Assembly (NCBI GenBank): GCA_001899235.1
Contig: MKVR01000002.1
Location: forward strand, 1-64,000
From: Nitrosospira sp. 56-18
GTDB taxonomy: Bacteria > Pseudomonadota > Gammaproteobacteria > Burkholderiales > Nitrosomonadaceae
Direction: 5' to 3'
Length of the DNA: 64,000 bases
Part shown: in pieces, positions 45,531 to 54,407 of the stretch
How positions within the stretch are numbered: the stretch's first letter is position 1
Layout: each line of letters opens with the position of its first letter
Program-made: the position numbers and the translations under genes
Notes under the pieces: model-generated
The model's input: the letters and a program-made list of their open reading frames with translations, nothing else
Database searches by the model: none
What the model was told of the DNA's origin: nothing

Positions 45531-45764
45531 TCCATATACCTGGTTCGGAGAATCACGCCGGGAGGATTGTTTATTGATAGTCTCGCAACAACATCCCAGA
45601 ATGCCTTACAGATAGAGATTTTTATGATTGAAACAATGGGTTGAGTTTTTCTGATTGTTTCGATGCTCGAACCGCCGATACGGATATACCCGCTTTCACC
45701 GCTCGGCAATTAGCCAGTTGTCATTTCCCGGCGGGTTGCTCCATCCCCATTCCACCTAGGCCTT

Positions 45765-46172
45765 TCATTTCTTGGGGCATACAAGCCTCATTAATTCTTC
45801 CGTCATGCTATTTTGAGCTATGTCTGTGTATTCAATCTCTTTTTCTGCATAAGAATACGAGAAAATACGAACTCCATTTTTACTATAGGCATACATAGCC
45901 GTCCTGGCAAACTTATGTTCATTGCAATTTATATTTCCCCTCGTTTCGGTATAGGCGTAGTTCTTGAAAACAGGATCCATTGCAATCGATTTTTGTAAAA
46001 CATCATCTGTTACCGCAAATTTTTCCCATACGGAAATAACACCATTTCCCAACTCCCTTACTCTGCCCTTATCGTAATAGGCGGGTCCGGTGGTGCCAAG
46101 TGCAAACTGTACCCATTCCGCACTTGAGCTTGTGGAAAAGATAGCTATTAATATTGCTGCTAGATATCTCAT
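45765..46172 (-). CDS. small exported protein, surface-adhesin E-like
   Basis: 135 residues with a signal peptide (RYLAAILIAIFSTSSSAEW). The body (WVQFALGTTGPAYYDKGRVR, ISVWEKFAV, and INCNEHKFARTAMYAYSKNG) matches the general pattern of the surface-adhesin protein E domain: a strand-rich region with VWxK and one conserved Cys, and a second Cys near the end (RLVCPKK). Likely periplasmic or outer-membrane exposed. It is AT-richer than neighbouring genes, and lies just outside the tRNA-Leu-fragment boundary. Confidence 0.65.
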   Translation of the reverse strand: MRYLAAILIAIFSTSSSAEWVQFALGTTGPAYYDKGRVRELGNGVISVWEKFAVTDDVLQKSIAMDPVFKNYAYTETRGNINCNEHKFARTAMYAYSKNGVRIFSYSYAEKEIEYTDIAQNSMTEELMRLVCPKK

Positions 46173-46448
46173 TCTGGCATCTCTACCGTGTCGCGGAAAA
46201 TCCCGCCAGGCACCCACCTGAATGGCGTTTCCATCTTCTCTCCTTTTTGCTGGCCATGCCCTATTGTACGGCTTCTCCTAAAAGAGAAAAACCCCGAGAA
46301 CTGCTCCACCAGAGTCTTATCTCTTCGAATCGTCTCTTATAAAAAGGGAGTCACGGCAGGTAGATAACAATCATTCGTTCAGTGTTCAGTAACTTGTTGT
46401 TCTTTCCATAAGAGTGCCGAAATTACCCCTAAGTTATTGTTTTTATTT
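46173..46448. other. non-coding stretch before the tRNA-Leu fragment
   Basis: 276 bases without a gene. It carries the promoter of the small exported protein gene. Nothing else recognised. Confidence 0.4.
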
Positions 46449-46500
46449 CGGAGCCGGAATCGAACCGGCATGGGCGATTAAGCCCGAGGGATTTTAAGTC
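46449..46500 (-). pseudogene. partial tRNA-Leu copy (possible attachment-site remnant)
   Basis: 52 bases identical except for one position to the 3' part of the intact tRNA-Leu at 54326-54377, in the same orientation, from the anticodon loop to near the acceptor stem. The last acceptor bases and CCA are missing, and the 5' half is absent. Direct duplication of a tRNA 3' part is the usual footprint of integrase-mediated insertion. Confidence 0.8.
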
Positions 46501-46675
46501 TCTATAAGTCAAGTTTCTACCGCAAACCACGACAGGCAAGAACAATTATATCAATGAGTTAGCTCGTCGTACTTATTGTGTTTCGTTGCAGGTTTTGCTG
46601 GCTATTTATCTGCATTTGCCCCACCTGCGCCCCACAGCAGTCTGTGATGGTTATCCGAATTGGTCGTCCTATCGC

Positions 46676-47620
46676 CTATCGGCAAGAGTGCACGTTGCCA
46701 ATTTCGGGCGGTTCGTCGAATACGAGCTCACCGGTAAACTTCTTCCCAGCCAGTTAATCATCTGCCGGAAGCGCTCGTAGAAAATGCCGTCTCTGTCAGG
46801 TCTGCAGCTGCCCGCGCCCGCCATCTTGACCTTCTTGGGAGTGCAAGGCTCGAAAACCGAGTTGGTGACGATCCGGCTTCGGCGTTCTCGGACTTGTCTA
46901 GACGGACTGCCGAGTCGTTGCGTTCGCCATTTCCAATATCGCCTGCGCGATGTCCTGCGACGTTATCGCGTCCGCCAGCATCGGGCGCGTTGATGTCCTT
47001 TCCTCCCCGTCCAGGTCGACCAGTATTCTTATCGCCTGCATGGGATTGGTCATCGACAGGGACACCAGTTCGTCCGACACCGTCTGCGCGTTGCCCTTCA
47101 TTTCGTTGGTGTCCTCCACCGCCCACAGCAACAGCGCTATCAGCGCTGGCATTCTCAGGAGTTCCGGCAGCCGCTGCGACCCCGCTATCTTGAGCTTGTC
47201 CGTCGCCTCCTGCTCTATTGGCCAGGTCTTCAGTTTTTTCAATTGTTGGCTGTGGTCTAGCATTGCGTACCTCTTCCAGTAGTGGCAGCGCATCCTTGGG
47301 ATGTTCCACCTTGTCGATGACGAGTAGCTGGATATCAAACGTCGTGCCGTACTTCGCGTAGCTCTCGCCCGAGACGCCGATGTTCGCACGCACATTGTAC
47401 TTTTTCTGGATCTTCCCCCACCAGTCCTTGAATGCGGGCGATACGCCGCGATGCCATCACCCACGTTGGGCTCTGCGCCATGTTCCACATGCCCTTGATG
47501 GCGAGGGCCACGTTGGCGAACACTTCCCGCTTCTTGTCGGCCAGCTCGGTATCGGTGAGATTCACATAGGCGGTCTGCATGTCGCGCATGAAGTTGCGCT
47601 ACTCCTGCTACCCATGACAT
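46676..47620 (-). pseudogene. debris of a strawberry-notch-type methylase/helicase
   Basis: Pieces in different frames, in the right order on the minus strand. First, MQTAYVNLTDTELADKKREV and IKGMWNMAQSPTW. Then, after a frame change near 47440, KYNVRANIGVSGESYAKYGT followed by TFDIQLLVIDK and LPLLEEVRNARP. Then, after a large gap, RFRQMINWLG and KFTGELVFDEPPEIGN, which resembles the DEAD-type motif II region (WLGxDFDGVIVFDE). Intact proteins exceed 1000 residues and are common on phages, plasmids and conjugative elements. Only scattered parts remain, with frameshifts and stops. Family naming is by eye. Confidence 0.55.
46898..47263 (-). CDS. hypothetical protein inside the methylase/helicase debris
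   Basis: 121 residues from an ATG at 47263 preceded by GAAGAGG. The protein-like reading (LPELLRMPALIALLLWAVED, QTVSDELVSLSMTNPMQAIR, ADAITSQDIAQAILEMANAT) has normal composition and is longer than expected by chance. No family recognised. It overlaps the end of the methylase piece in another frame and could be a real cargo gene or a coincidental frame. Confidence 0.4.
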   Translation of the reverse strand: MLDHSQQLKKLKTWPIEQEATDKLKIAGSQRLPELLRMPALIALLLWAVEDTNEMKGNAQTVSDELVSLSMTNPMQAIRILVDLDGEERTSTRPMLADAITSQDIAQAILEMANATTRQSV

Positions 47621-47695
47621 CAGAAATCACTATTGCTGGCTGAAAGACTGCAATAGGGACTACGTCATCTGCTTACACCTCTAAAAGGACATGAA

Positions 47696-47716
47696 GTTGT
47701 CCGCCAAGCGGACAAC
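47696..47716. repeat. perfect hairpin
   Basis: GTTGTCCGC-CAA-GCGGACAAC, nine paired bases with a three-base loop and no T-run. It lies in the gap before the envelope-protein operon. Possible transcription barrier or binding site. Confidence 0.6.
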
Positions 47717-47826
47717 TCCACCACGCCATCATTGTAAGATCTTGTTTTTCTGGACCTCTAAATGTGGCACGGTACTTGCAGTATCACGATTGAAAGTCAT
47801 TTTAATCACCAGTCACCGGAGGCACC

Positions 47827-48522
47827 ATGAAAGCGATCTGTAACTCCCATCTTGGGTTCGCCCTCGCAATCCTTTTTTCTTTCGCACCTGCCGCGTTCTC
47901 GAGGAATGGGGCCCACGTTCAACCACCGGAATGCCAGATGGATAAACAAGGCAGGGAAGGTACGATGGTGCGCTATCTTATCAATCCGTTCGGTGAAGTC
48001 GACGGGTTGTTTCTCGATAACGGCCTGCTGGTGAGCTTGCCGCCGCACATGTCAGCAGAGGTGGCGGACTTGGTCAAGCCCGGCGATGCCGTTGCACTTG
48101 CAGGCATGCTTGAAGACGGATCCCGCTTCGAAGCTTGCTCCATTACCCATATTGCATCCGACCGGACCCTGCTTCGACGCAAGCCGGCATGGAACGGCAA
48201 AGTCATGCCCAGGGAACTACGGAGGGCTGAGCTGGAGGAGTTGAATGTAAACGGGAAAATTGAGAGGGTAGTGACCGGAAAGCACGGCGAACCCAAAATC
48301 ATCGTACTGGAAAATGGTACCAATGTTCGCCTGCCGGGGAAAATTCCTCCGGGCGCCCAGTTCAGCACTTCCTTCGATATGCGCGTGCTCCATCCAGGAG
48401 CACAGTTTGCCGCGAGAGGCTTGGGCACCGAAACCCGATATGGCAGCTCGCTGGAGGCATCCGCCATCAGCGCGGGCCCTGCATCGCCCGAGCCGCTGGT
48501 TTCTTCCCAGTCTTTTCACTGA
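47827..48522 (+). CDS. exported protein with two OB-fold-like segments
   Basis: 231 residues with a signal peptide (HLGFALAILFSFAPAAFS). Two similar strand-rich segments, RYLINPFGEVDGLFLDNG with VSLPPHMSAEV and GKIERVVTGKHGEPKIIVLE with GTNVRLPGKI, look like DUF5666/OB-type repeats. The tail is Ser/Ala/Pro-rich. GGAGGCACC precedes the ATG. First gene of a likely five-gene unit ending in a sensor kinase and a sigma-54 activator, so it may be part of the sensed envelope process. No function assigned. Confidence 0.75.
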   Translation: MKAICNSHLGFALAILFSFAPAAFSRNGAHVQPPECQMDKQGREGTMVRYLINPFGEVDGLFLDNGLLVSLPPHMSAEVADLVKPGDAVALAGMLEDGSRFEACSITHIASDRTLLRRKPAWNGKVMPRELRRAELEELNVNGKIERVVTGKHGEPKIIVLENGTNVRLPGKIPPGAQFSTSFDMRVLHPGAQFAARGLGTETRYGSSLEASAISAGPASPEPLVSSQSFH

Positions 48523-48690
48523 CGCGGGATGAGCTGGCGCTATAAGCTGACGCCGGGTATGCGCATTCGCATGTCAACGGCGGTGGAGGGACGATGGGCT
48601 GGCTTTGAGACGAACCCGTCCCGCCTGCGGCTCGGTACCCGCATGAACTCCCCGGTAGTCCTGTTCCATTTCGGGCTTCCAGCGGAGAGC

Positions 48691-49407
48691 ATGAGGCGGG
48701 CTTTATTTTTCGCCTTTCTCTTTTTCAGCGGCGGTTCATACGCTGACGACACGCACCATTTCTACGAATTCAGAACCCAGATATCCCTTACCAAACAGGT
48801 GCTGGACCGATGGGATCTCAATATCTTCACTTCGGAGAATGCAAACCTGGTCGATAAAGCTTACGGAGGAGAACAACCTCCCACCAATGTCCAGAATTAT
48901 CTGCTGATCGGCCCCACCTATAAGTACAGCCCCAATCTCAATTTTGTTTTCCTGGGTTATATCTATCAGCGGACGAGCCCGATCTACGATAACTTCGTCA
49001 ACGAAAACCGTATTTTTCAGCAGGTCGTCTACAGCACCGATTTCGGTTTCGGCCTGGTAACCCATCGGGTGCGCTTCGAACAACGGTTTATCCATGATAA
49101 GGCTCCGGAGCAGAAGTTCCTGGGCACGAGGCTTCGCTACCAGCTGGGGATGATGGTGCCGTTGCAGGGCGAAGAATTGGACAACGGGGAATTCTATTTC
49201 AATACGTACAACGAATTTTATTTCATCACGTCGGGAGCTGGCGGGGCAACATATAATGAGAACTGGACGTACGCGGGAATCGGCTATAAAACCGCAAAAT
49301 ACGGGAAGTTTGAAGTGGGGCCCTTGCTGCAAAGAGTGATCGTGGACAAGCATGACATACGCTACTTCAACCTGCTGCAGTTCAGCTGGTCGCATAATTT
49401 TGATTGA
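48691..49407 (+). CDS. DUF2490-like outer-membrane beta-barrel protein
   Basis: 238 residues from the ATG at 48691 (AGCGGAGAGC in front), with the signal peptide MRRALFFAFLFFSGGSYA. Alternating strand pattern with aromatic girdles: FYEFRTQISLTKQVLDRWDL, YLLIGPTYKYSPNLNFVFLG, VRFEQRFI and YFNTYNEFYFIT, ending HNFD. This fits the DUF2490 group. The frame is open 54 codons upstream, but that part has no signal-peptide sense. Outer membrane location is inferred. Confidence 0.75.
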   Translation: MRRALFFAFLFFSGGSYADDTHHFYEFRTQISLTKQVLDRWDLNIFTSENANLVDKAYGGEQPPTNVQNYLLIGPTYKYSPNLNFVFLGYIYQRTSPIYDNFVNENRIFQQVVYSTDFGFGLVTHRVRFEQRFIHDKAPEQKFLGTRLRYQLGMMVPLQGEELDNGEFYFNTYNEFYFITSGAGGATYNENWTYAGIGYKTAKYGKFEVGPLLQRVIVDKHDIRYFNLLQFSWSHNFD

Positions 49408-49460
49408 AGTCTCGCCATGGCGCTCCGTTCGTTCCATCTCATGCAGACGGGGCCGGGTCG

Positions 49461-50090
49461 ATGCGGATTGATGCGTTGTACGGCGGCAAGAGACTCGCCC
49501 TGCGGCTCGCGACCATTCTCGTTGCTTCGGTCATCCTGTTGTGCAGCGCTTGTACCACGGGTCCCGCCACCTCTGCCATTCCTGCCATCCCCATGGCAAG
49601 CGTCCCGCCTGTCCCCAAAGCATCCAGGGCGACGGAAGTCGAAGAACCCGTACGCCGCAGGGACCTGCCGGAGCCGGTTTTACTGGCCCTGCCAAAAGGG
49701 CAAGCATATGACGAACAGGAATTTACCTATAAACGCAGGCAGAAGGCTGGCGTCACTACTTATGATGTGTATTACGAAAAAGGCGGGAGTCAGTTCACCA
49801 TCAATTATGATGCGCAGGGCAAGATACTGGAAGAGCAAAAGAGAATCCGGTTTTCCGACGTGCCGCGTGAAGCGCGAACAAGAATTGAGAAAACCTTGTC
49901 CGCTCATTATCCGGGGTACAAGGTCTTGATGGTGGAAGAGCTTTATCGGAGCGGGAAGACGCTGCTGGAAATATTTTTTTCCCACCCTGAATCGAAAACC
50001 GGACTTGTCGAAGCTATTTTCGAATTCGAAACGGGAGCATTGCGGGAGTTCGTCAATATCAGGATGAAATCCATTTCCACGTTCAATTAA
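49461..50090 (+). CDS. lipoprotein with a PepSY-like domain
   Basis: 209 residues from the ATG at 49461. The lipobox is in LVASVILLCSACTTG. After a Pro/Ala-rich spacer, the C-terminal half (YDVYYEKGGSQFTINYDAQG, RFSDVPREARTRIEKTLSAH, YPGYKVLMVEELY) resembles PepSY-like periplasmic domains. It is 23 bases before the kinase gene and could be the accessory sensor or inhibitor for that kinase. Confidence 0.75.
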   Translation: MRIDALYGGKRLALRLATILVASVILLCSACTTGPATSAIPAIPMASVPPVPKASRATEVEEPVRRRDLPEPVLLALPKGQAYDEQEFTYKRRQKAGVTTYDVYYEKGGSQFTINYDAQGKILEEQKRIRFSDVPREARTRIEKTLSAHYPGYKVLMVEELYRSGKTLLEIFFSHPESKTGLVEAIFEFETGALREFVNIRMKSISTFN

Positions 50091-50113
50091 GGTATCCAGG
50101 ATAGGGAATCAGC

Positions 50114-51568
50114 ATGCGGTTTGCTCTTGCGCTTCGCTGGCGATTGTTGCTGCTCTGGCTGGTCATGCTGGCGACGAGCGCAACACTCGCGTATCTGATA
50201 CGTGACGTGTACCAGCTTGGCAACGAAGCCCAGGTGCAGAAATCCGCCGAGCAGACCCGCAGGGCATGCACTGAACTGGAGGCCGGATATGCGCGGGCGA
50301 CCCAATTCAGCGAGAGAGCGGTGGACGTTGCCGTGATGGGCGCGGTTCTGAATCTTGTACTGGGCGAGCTGCCGGGGATTGAAGGGGGATTTTGGGAGGA
50401 AGAAAACGGGTTTATCGCTTACGCTTTTCCCACTCATGCCGGCAGCGAAGAAAAAAAAGACGTTCCACCAACCGAGCGTAAGCGCATCACAACACTTGCC
50501 CATAGCAGCATTGTCGAACGCTCACCCCTTTCTGATCTGATCCCTGGAATCCGGGAAACGGTGCTGCTGTCGGCTTGCCCAACGAACTTCGCGGGAAGCC
50601 GTCTAGTTGCCTGGACCATGTCGCGTTCACCCGCGGCCCTTGGCCAGGCTTACGATGAATTGAACCATGGGCTCGGGTTGCTGCTCGGATTTGTGGTCAT
50701 TTCAGGCATCTGGCTGGGTTTCAGCCTGCATGGTTGGAGCCAGCGTTTCAATCGCATCGAACAGGCGCTGGGAGAATACTCTGGCAGCATGCCAGGAGAA
50801 ATCCCCGCTACCGGGGATGCAGAGCTCGATCGCATCGTCGGCGCGTTCAACCGGTTTCGCGTCCGCCTCGGCACGGAACGCGCCCGAACCGCCGAGCTGG
50901 GCGCGAAACTCGCACACCTGGAACGCTTTGCAGCGCTGGGGCGGATGACAGCGGTGGTAGCCCATGAAGTTCGCAATCCCCTCGCCGCAATGCGCCTTAA
51001 GGCGGAGAACGCGCTGGCGCTGCCGGGGAGCCAGCAAGGTGCGCTGAAGTTCATCCTGGGGGAAATCGAGCGCCTCGATTCGACCGTGAAGGAAATGCTC
51101 AGAAAAGCCGAGCCGGTTCGCGTCCATCCCGCCGAAGTGCATATTGCGGACTGGCTCGCCGAGCGCCTGGAAGCTTTCGCGGAACGCAGCGCAGCCGCGG
51201 GGATTGAGTTGCAGCCGCAGGCTGATCTCGAAATATGGCGTTTCGATGCGCGGTCGCTCGGCCGGGCGCTGGATAATCTGATCGCCAATGCATTGCAGCA
51301 TACCCCGCGCGGTGGAACGGTCACGGTAGCGGCCAGCAAAAACACGCGCGATGCCATGAGCCTTATAGTATGCGATACAGGTGTAGGCGTGGATGCCAGC
51401 ATGGAGCCTCGCCTGTTCGAGCCCTTCGTTTCCGGGCGTACGGACGGTGTAGGGCTAGGGCTGGCACTGGTACGGGAAATTGCCATCGCGCATGGGGGCG
51501 AGGCCCGGTACATCCGGCAGCCGACGGGCGCATGCTTTGAACTGGAGATTCCTTGGCGCGCGTCCTGA
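50114..51568 (+). CDS. membrane sensor histidine kinase
   Basis: 484 residues. N-terminal helix (WRLLLLWLVMLATSATLAYL), a periplasmic domain of about 150 residues, a second helix (LGLLLGFVVISGIWLGFSLH), a HAMP-like linker, the H-box VVAHEVRNPLAAMRLKAENA and an HATPase domain (ALDNLIANALQHTPRGGTV, VCDTGVGVD, GVGLGLALV). It overlaps the downstream regulator gene by 16 bases, so the two are one signalling pair. The signal is probably an envelope condition, given the three exported proteins upstream. Confidence 0.93.
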   Translation: MRFALALRWRLLLLWLVMLATSATLAYLIRDVYQLGNEAQVQKSAEQTRRACTELEAGYARATQFSERAVDVAVMGAVLNLVLGELPGIEGGFWEEENGFIAYAFPTHAGSEEKKDVPPTERKRITTLAHSSIVERSPLSDLIPGIRETVLLSACPTNFAGSRLVAWTMSRSPAALGQAYDELNHGLGLLLGFVVISGIWLGFSLHGWSQRFNRIEQALGEYSGSMPGEIPATGDAELDRIVGAFNRFRVRLGTERARTAELGAKLAHLERFAALGRMTAVVAHEVRNPLAAMRLKAENALALPGSQQGALKFILGEIERLDSTVKEMLRKAEPVRVHPAEVHIADWLAERLEAFAERSAAAGIELQPQADLEIWRFDARSLGRALDNLIANALQHTPRGGTVTVAASKNTRDAMSLIVCDTGVGVDASMEPRLFEPFVSGRTDGVGLGLALVREIAIAHGGEARYIRQPTGACFELEIPWRAS

Positions 51569-52881
51569 TCATCGACGACGATCGCAGCTTTCGTGAAAGC
51601 TTGGCGGAAACGGTATCGAGTCTCGGCTACGAGGCAATCGTGGCAGCCAGGGGCGAACAAGGCCTGGCGCTTCTAGGGCGTGGTGGAATCGACGCTGTTT
51701 TTCTCGATTTCCGCTTGCCCGACATGACAGGCATCGCGGTATTGCGCGCGATCAAGGGCAAGCCTGGGAGCGAGACGCCGCCGGTTATCATGCTGACCGC
51801 CCATACCAGCGTCGATAATACGATAGAAGCCATGAAGCTGGGGGCCTTCGAGCATCTCGCCAAGCCGATAGGACGCCGGACAGTCGAAAACATGCTGTCG
51901 GCGGCGATGGCTTCACGCGGCTCGGCGGCACAGCGCGCAACCCAGGTGGATGAAGGTGAGTTCATCGCATCGAGCGAGCGCATGCGGGAAACAGTCAAAT
52001 TGATCGGACGCGCGGCGGCGAGCGAAGCCACGGTGCTCATCACGGGAGAAACTGGCAGCGGCAAGGAAATCGTCGCGCGCGCACTGCATCGGCACAGCAT
52101 GCGCGCGGCGCATCCGTTTGTAGCCATCAATTGCGCAGCCATTCCGCAGGATCTGCTCGAAAGCGAGTTGTTCGGTCATATGCGAGGCGCATTTACTGGC
52201 GCCACCGCATCTCGCACCGGCATTTTCGCGCAAGCGGACGGTGGAACGCTGCTGCTCGACGAAATTGGCGACATGAGCGCCAACCTGCAAGCCAAGCTTT
52301 TGCGCGTGCTGGCGGAAGGCGTCATCCTCCCGTTGGGTGCGGAACGGCCGCAGGCAGTCGACGTGCGCCTGCTTGCCGCCACGCATCGCGATCTTAGTCA
52401 GCAGGTCGCGGCTGGCAGGTTTCGCGAGGACCTGTTTTACCGGCTCAATGTCATCAATATTCCGGTGCCGCCGTTGCGCGAGCGGCACGAGGATATTATC
52501 GCCCTGGCGGAATATTTTCTTGTGCTCGCCAGCGATACGCCAAAAACGCTGTCGGCAGAAGCCCGGCATGGTCTAGAAACCTATTCGTGGCCAGGTAATG
52601 TCCGCGAACTGCGCAATGTAATCGAACGCGCGACCATCCTTGCCCGGGGCGCTTCCATTGAAATAGCAGACCTTGGGCTGACTGGCACTGCTTTTACGCC
52701 TATATCGCACGAAGCAGCGCATCCGGCTCGCCATCTTCCCATGGCGCTGGCGCAGCTCGAAGAAAGGATGATTCGCACTGCTCTTGCCGAAACAGCCGGC
52801 AACCGCGCCGAGACGGCGCGACGCCTCGGTATTCGCCGCCAACTGCTCTATGCGAAACTTCGTCATTACGGCATTGAATAG
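51553..52881 (+). CDS. NtrC-family sigma-54-dependent response regulator
   Basis: 442 residues starting at a TTG inside the kinase gene. Receiver domain: [10 protein letters not shown], phosphoacceptor D in [10 protein letters not shown] and K in HLAKPIG. AAA+ domain: Walker [18 protein letters not shown], the sigma-54 contact loop GAFTGA, Walker [11 protein letters not shown] and the arginine-finger region [16 protein letters not shown]. The C-terminal Fis-type HTH is [20 protein letters not shown]. It should activate sigma-54 promoters, most likely including genes for the envelope proteins just upstream; I did not find a -24/-12 site with certainty. Confidence 0.95.
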   Translation: MARVLIIDDDRSFRESLAETVSSLGYEAIVAARGEQGLALLGRGGIDAVFLDFRLPDMTGIAVLRAIKGKPGSETPPVIMLTAHTSVDNTIEAMKLGAFEHLAKPIGRRTVENMLSAAMASRGSAAQRATQVDEGEFIASSERMRETVKLIGRAAASEATVLITGETGSGKEIVARALHRHSMRAAHPFVAINCAAIPQDLLESELFGHMRGAFTGATASRTGIFAQADGGTLLLDEIGDMSANLQAKLLRVLAEGVILPLGAERPQAVDVRLLAATHRDLSQQVAAGRFREDLFYRLNVINIPVPPLRERHEDIIALAEYFLVLASDTPKTLSAEARHGLETYSWPGNVRELRNVIERATILARGASIEIADLGLTGTAFTPISHEAAHPARHLPMALAQLEERMIRTALAETAGNRAETARRLGIRRQLLYAKLRHYGIE

Positions 52882-52941
52882 TCAAGGATCGGACCGGGAT
52901 GGTTTTGATCGCTTCGGGAAAAGAACAATGTCCACCTACTA

Positions 52942-53751
52942 GGGCGCGTTAACACTAACGTTCAAATTTGAGGTATGCCTCGGTTATGGAAATCACCGAA
53001 GCTCAATATCAGCAAATCGAGAGCTGTTTGCCTCGGCAACGGGGCAATGCAAGCCTTTCGAACCTGCAAGTTCTCAATGCCATCCTGTACGTTGCCGAAC
53101 ATGGCTGCAAGTGGCGCGGTCTCCCAAAGCGCTTTGGCAATTGGCATACAATCTATACACGCATGAATCGCTGGTCCAGGAGCGGCGTGCTCGACCGGTT
53201 GTTCGAGCAATTGCAGCATGCTCAGCTCATACGCATCAGGATCGAGGCGGTGTCCCTGGACAGCACCATTGTGAAGGTTCATCCGGATGGCACCGGGGCA
53301 TTAAAAAAAACGGCCCGCAAGCTATCGGCAAATCGCGCGGAGGATGGAGCACCAAGATTCATATGGTTGCCGCGGATGCTCGAACGGCCATAACATTCGC
53401 GCTGTCGCCAGGACAAGCACATGATGCGCCTGAAGGGCGTCAATTGCTCAATCGACTGGGACCACCCAGCCGTCCCCTGTATCTGTTGATGGACCGTGCC
53501 TACGAAGGCGAGGAAACGCGTCAATTGGTGCTTGAACTGGGTTTTGTGCCGGTAGTTCCACCCAAGAGCAATCGAATCAATGCCTGGGAATACGATCACG
53601 CGATGTACAAACGTCGTAATGAAATAGAGCGTTTCGCAGACTCAAGGGCTTCCGGCGTATCTTCTCGCGCTTTGAAAAACTCGATGTGATGTTTATCGCA
53701 TTTATCCATTTCGCTCTGATCGTCGAAGCGTTTCGTAGTGTTAACACGCCC
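52942..53751 (+). mobile_element. IS5-family insertion sequence (IS427-like), 810 bp
   Basis: Terminal inverted repeats GGGCGCGTTAACACTA (left) and TAGTGTTAACACGCCC (right, reading plus strand), with a TA duplication at both sides (52940-52941 and 53752-53753). Inside is a two-frame transposase typical of the IS427 group. Confidence 0.88.
52986..53689 (+). pseudogene. IS427-like transposase, programmed frameshift plus an extra frameshift
   Basis: OrfA from the ATG at 52986 (MEITEAQYQQIESCLPRQRG, CKWRGLPKRFGNWHTIYTRM, the first catalytic Asp in VSLDSTIVKVH) continues into OrfB by a -1 shift at the A8 run (53303-53310), the normal mechanism of the group. OrfB carries GGWSTKIHMVAADARTAITF, LLMDRAYEGEETR (second Asp) and YKRRNEIER (Glu). 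Right after EIER the frame is lost. The expected tail FRRLKGFRRIFSRFEKLDVM is present in another frame up to the TAG at the right end. The conserved Lys of the DDE signature is therefore lost, and the copy is probably inactive. Confidence 0.8.
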
Positions 53752-53753
53752 TA

Positions 53754-54080
53754 GTTACTGCATCATTACGACAGTGCAATGCGCTAATGCACCAACGTCG
53801 TCATACTCCACGCCGGACTCGTGTATGGCCTTGATGAGTGGGTCGCGCTGCTCGGCCTCGAACTCGTCTATCTGCGTCGATGACCTGGTCCATCCGCGCC
53901 CGGAATGGAGCGATCGAAGGGAAGCGGGAAGGCGCGGCAGAATTGGCGACGGCAGAACTTGAGCGGGAGAAGCGGATATCAGGGGCCGAACGTGAAAAAG
54001 CGGGATTGCGAAGATCGTCCGTGCTGTATACAATAATTTCGTCAGAGGCCGCATTGTCTTGTGTGCAGCGGGAATTATAT
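53754..54080. other. sequence between the IS and the tRNA-side fragment
   Basis: 327 bases with overlapping open frames on both strands, none with a recognised family. The minus-strand reading ending near 53755 (QIDEFEAEQRDPLIKAIHES) looks somewhat protein-like and may be a remnant of an island gene. No integrase motif (R-H-R-Y) is visible. Confidence 0.3.
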
Positions 54081-54290
54081 CTATCCGCCACTGTTAACAA
54101 GCCAATCGCGGCCTTTGCGTTTTTCGTAGCCAAGCAATAGCCCCGCATCCACCCATACATGCACTTCAGCATCCGGCCTTGGGTACATGGTGCGAATGTC
54201 GTTGATCGTTATATGGCTTCCCTTCGGCGTTACCTCCAACTCCAGTACCACAAAAGTACCACCGTTTGGAAGACTATATATTGGTTAACA
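54081..54290 (-). pseudogene. unidentified gene fragment beside tRNA-Leu
   Basis: An open minus-strand reading of about 65 codons ends at 54081. It is protein-like (FVVLELEVTPKGSHITINDI, RTMYPRPDAEVHVWVDAGLL, LGYEKRKGRDWLVNSGG) but has no start codon with a ribosome-binding site; it runs into AT-rich sequence next to the tRNA. Probably the truncated end of an island gene. Family unknown. Confidence 0.35.
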
Positions 54291-54318
54291 AATTGTTTTA
54301 TTAGCTAATGCTTATCCG

Positions 54319-54407
54319 TGGTGCCCGGAGCCGGAATCGAACCGGCATGAGCGATTAAGCCCGAGGGATTTTAAGTCCCTTGTGTCTACCTATTTCACCA
54401 TCCGGGC
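54319..54407 (-). tRNA. tRNA-Leu(TAA)
   Basis: The minus strand folds as a long-variable-arm tRNA. The acceptor stem GCCCGGA pairs with TCCGGGC, then A and an encoded CCA. The anticodon arm GGGACTTAAAATCCC has anticodon TAA, and the T-arm is GCCGGTTCGATTCCGGC. It is 89 bases with CCA. The 3' part is duplicated at 46449-46500. Confidence 0.95.

Noticed and set aside
46449-46530. A second complete tRNA-Leu gene
   Set aside because: Only the 3' part matches; the 5' half, acceptor pairing and CCA are absent, so it cannot fold as a tRNA.
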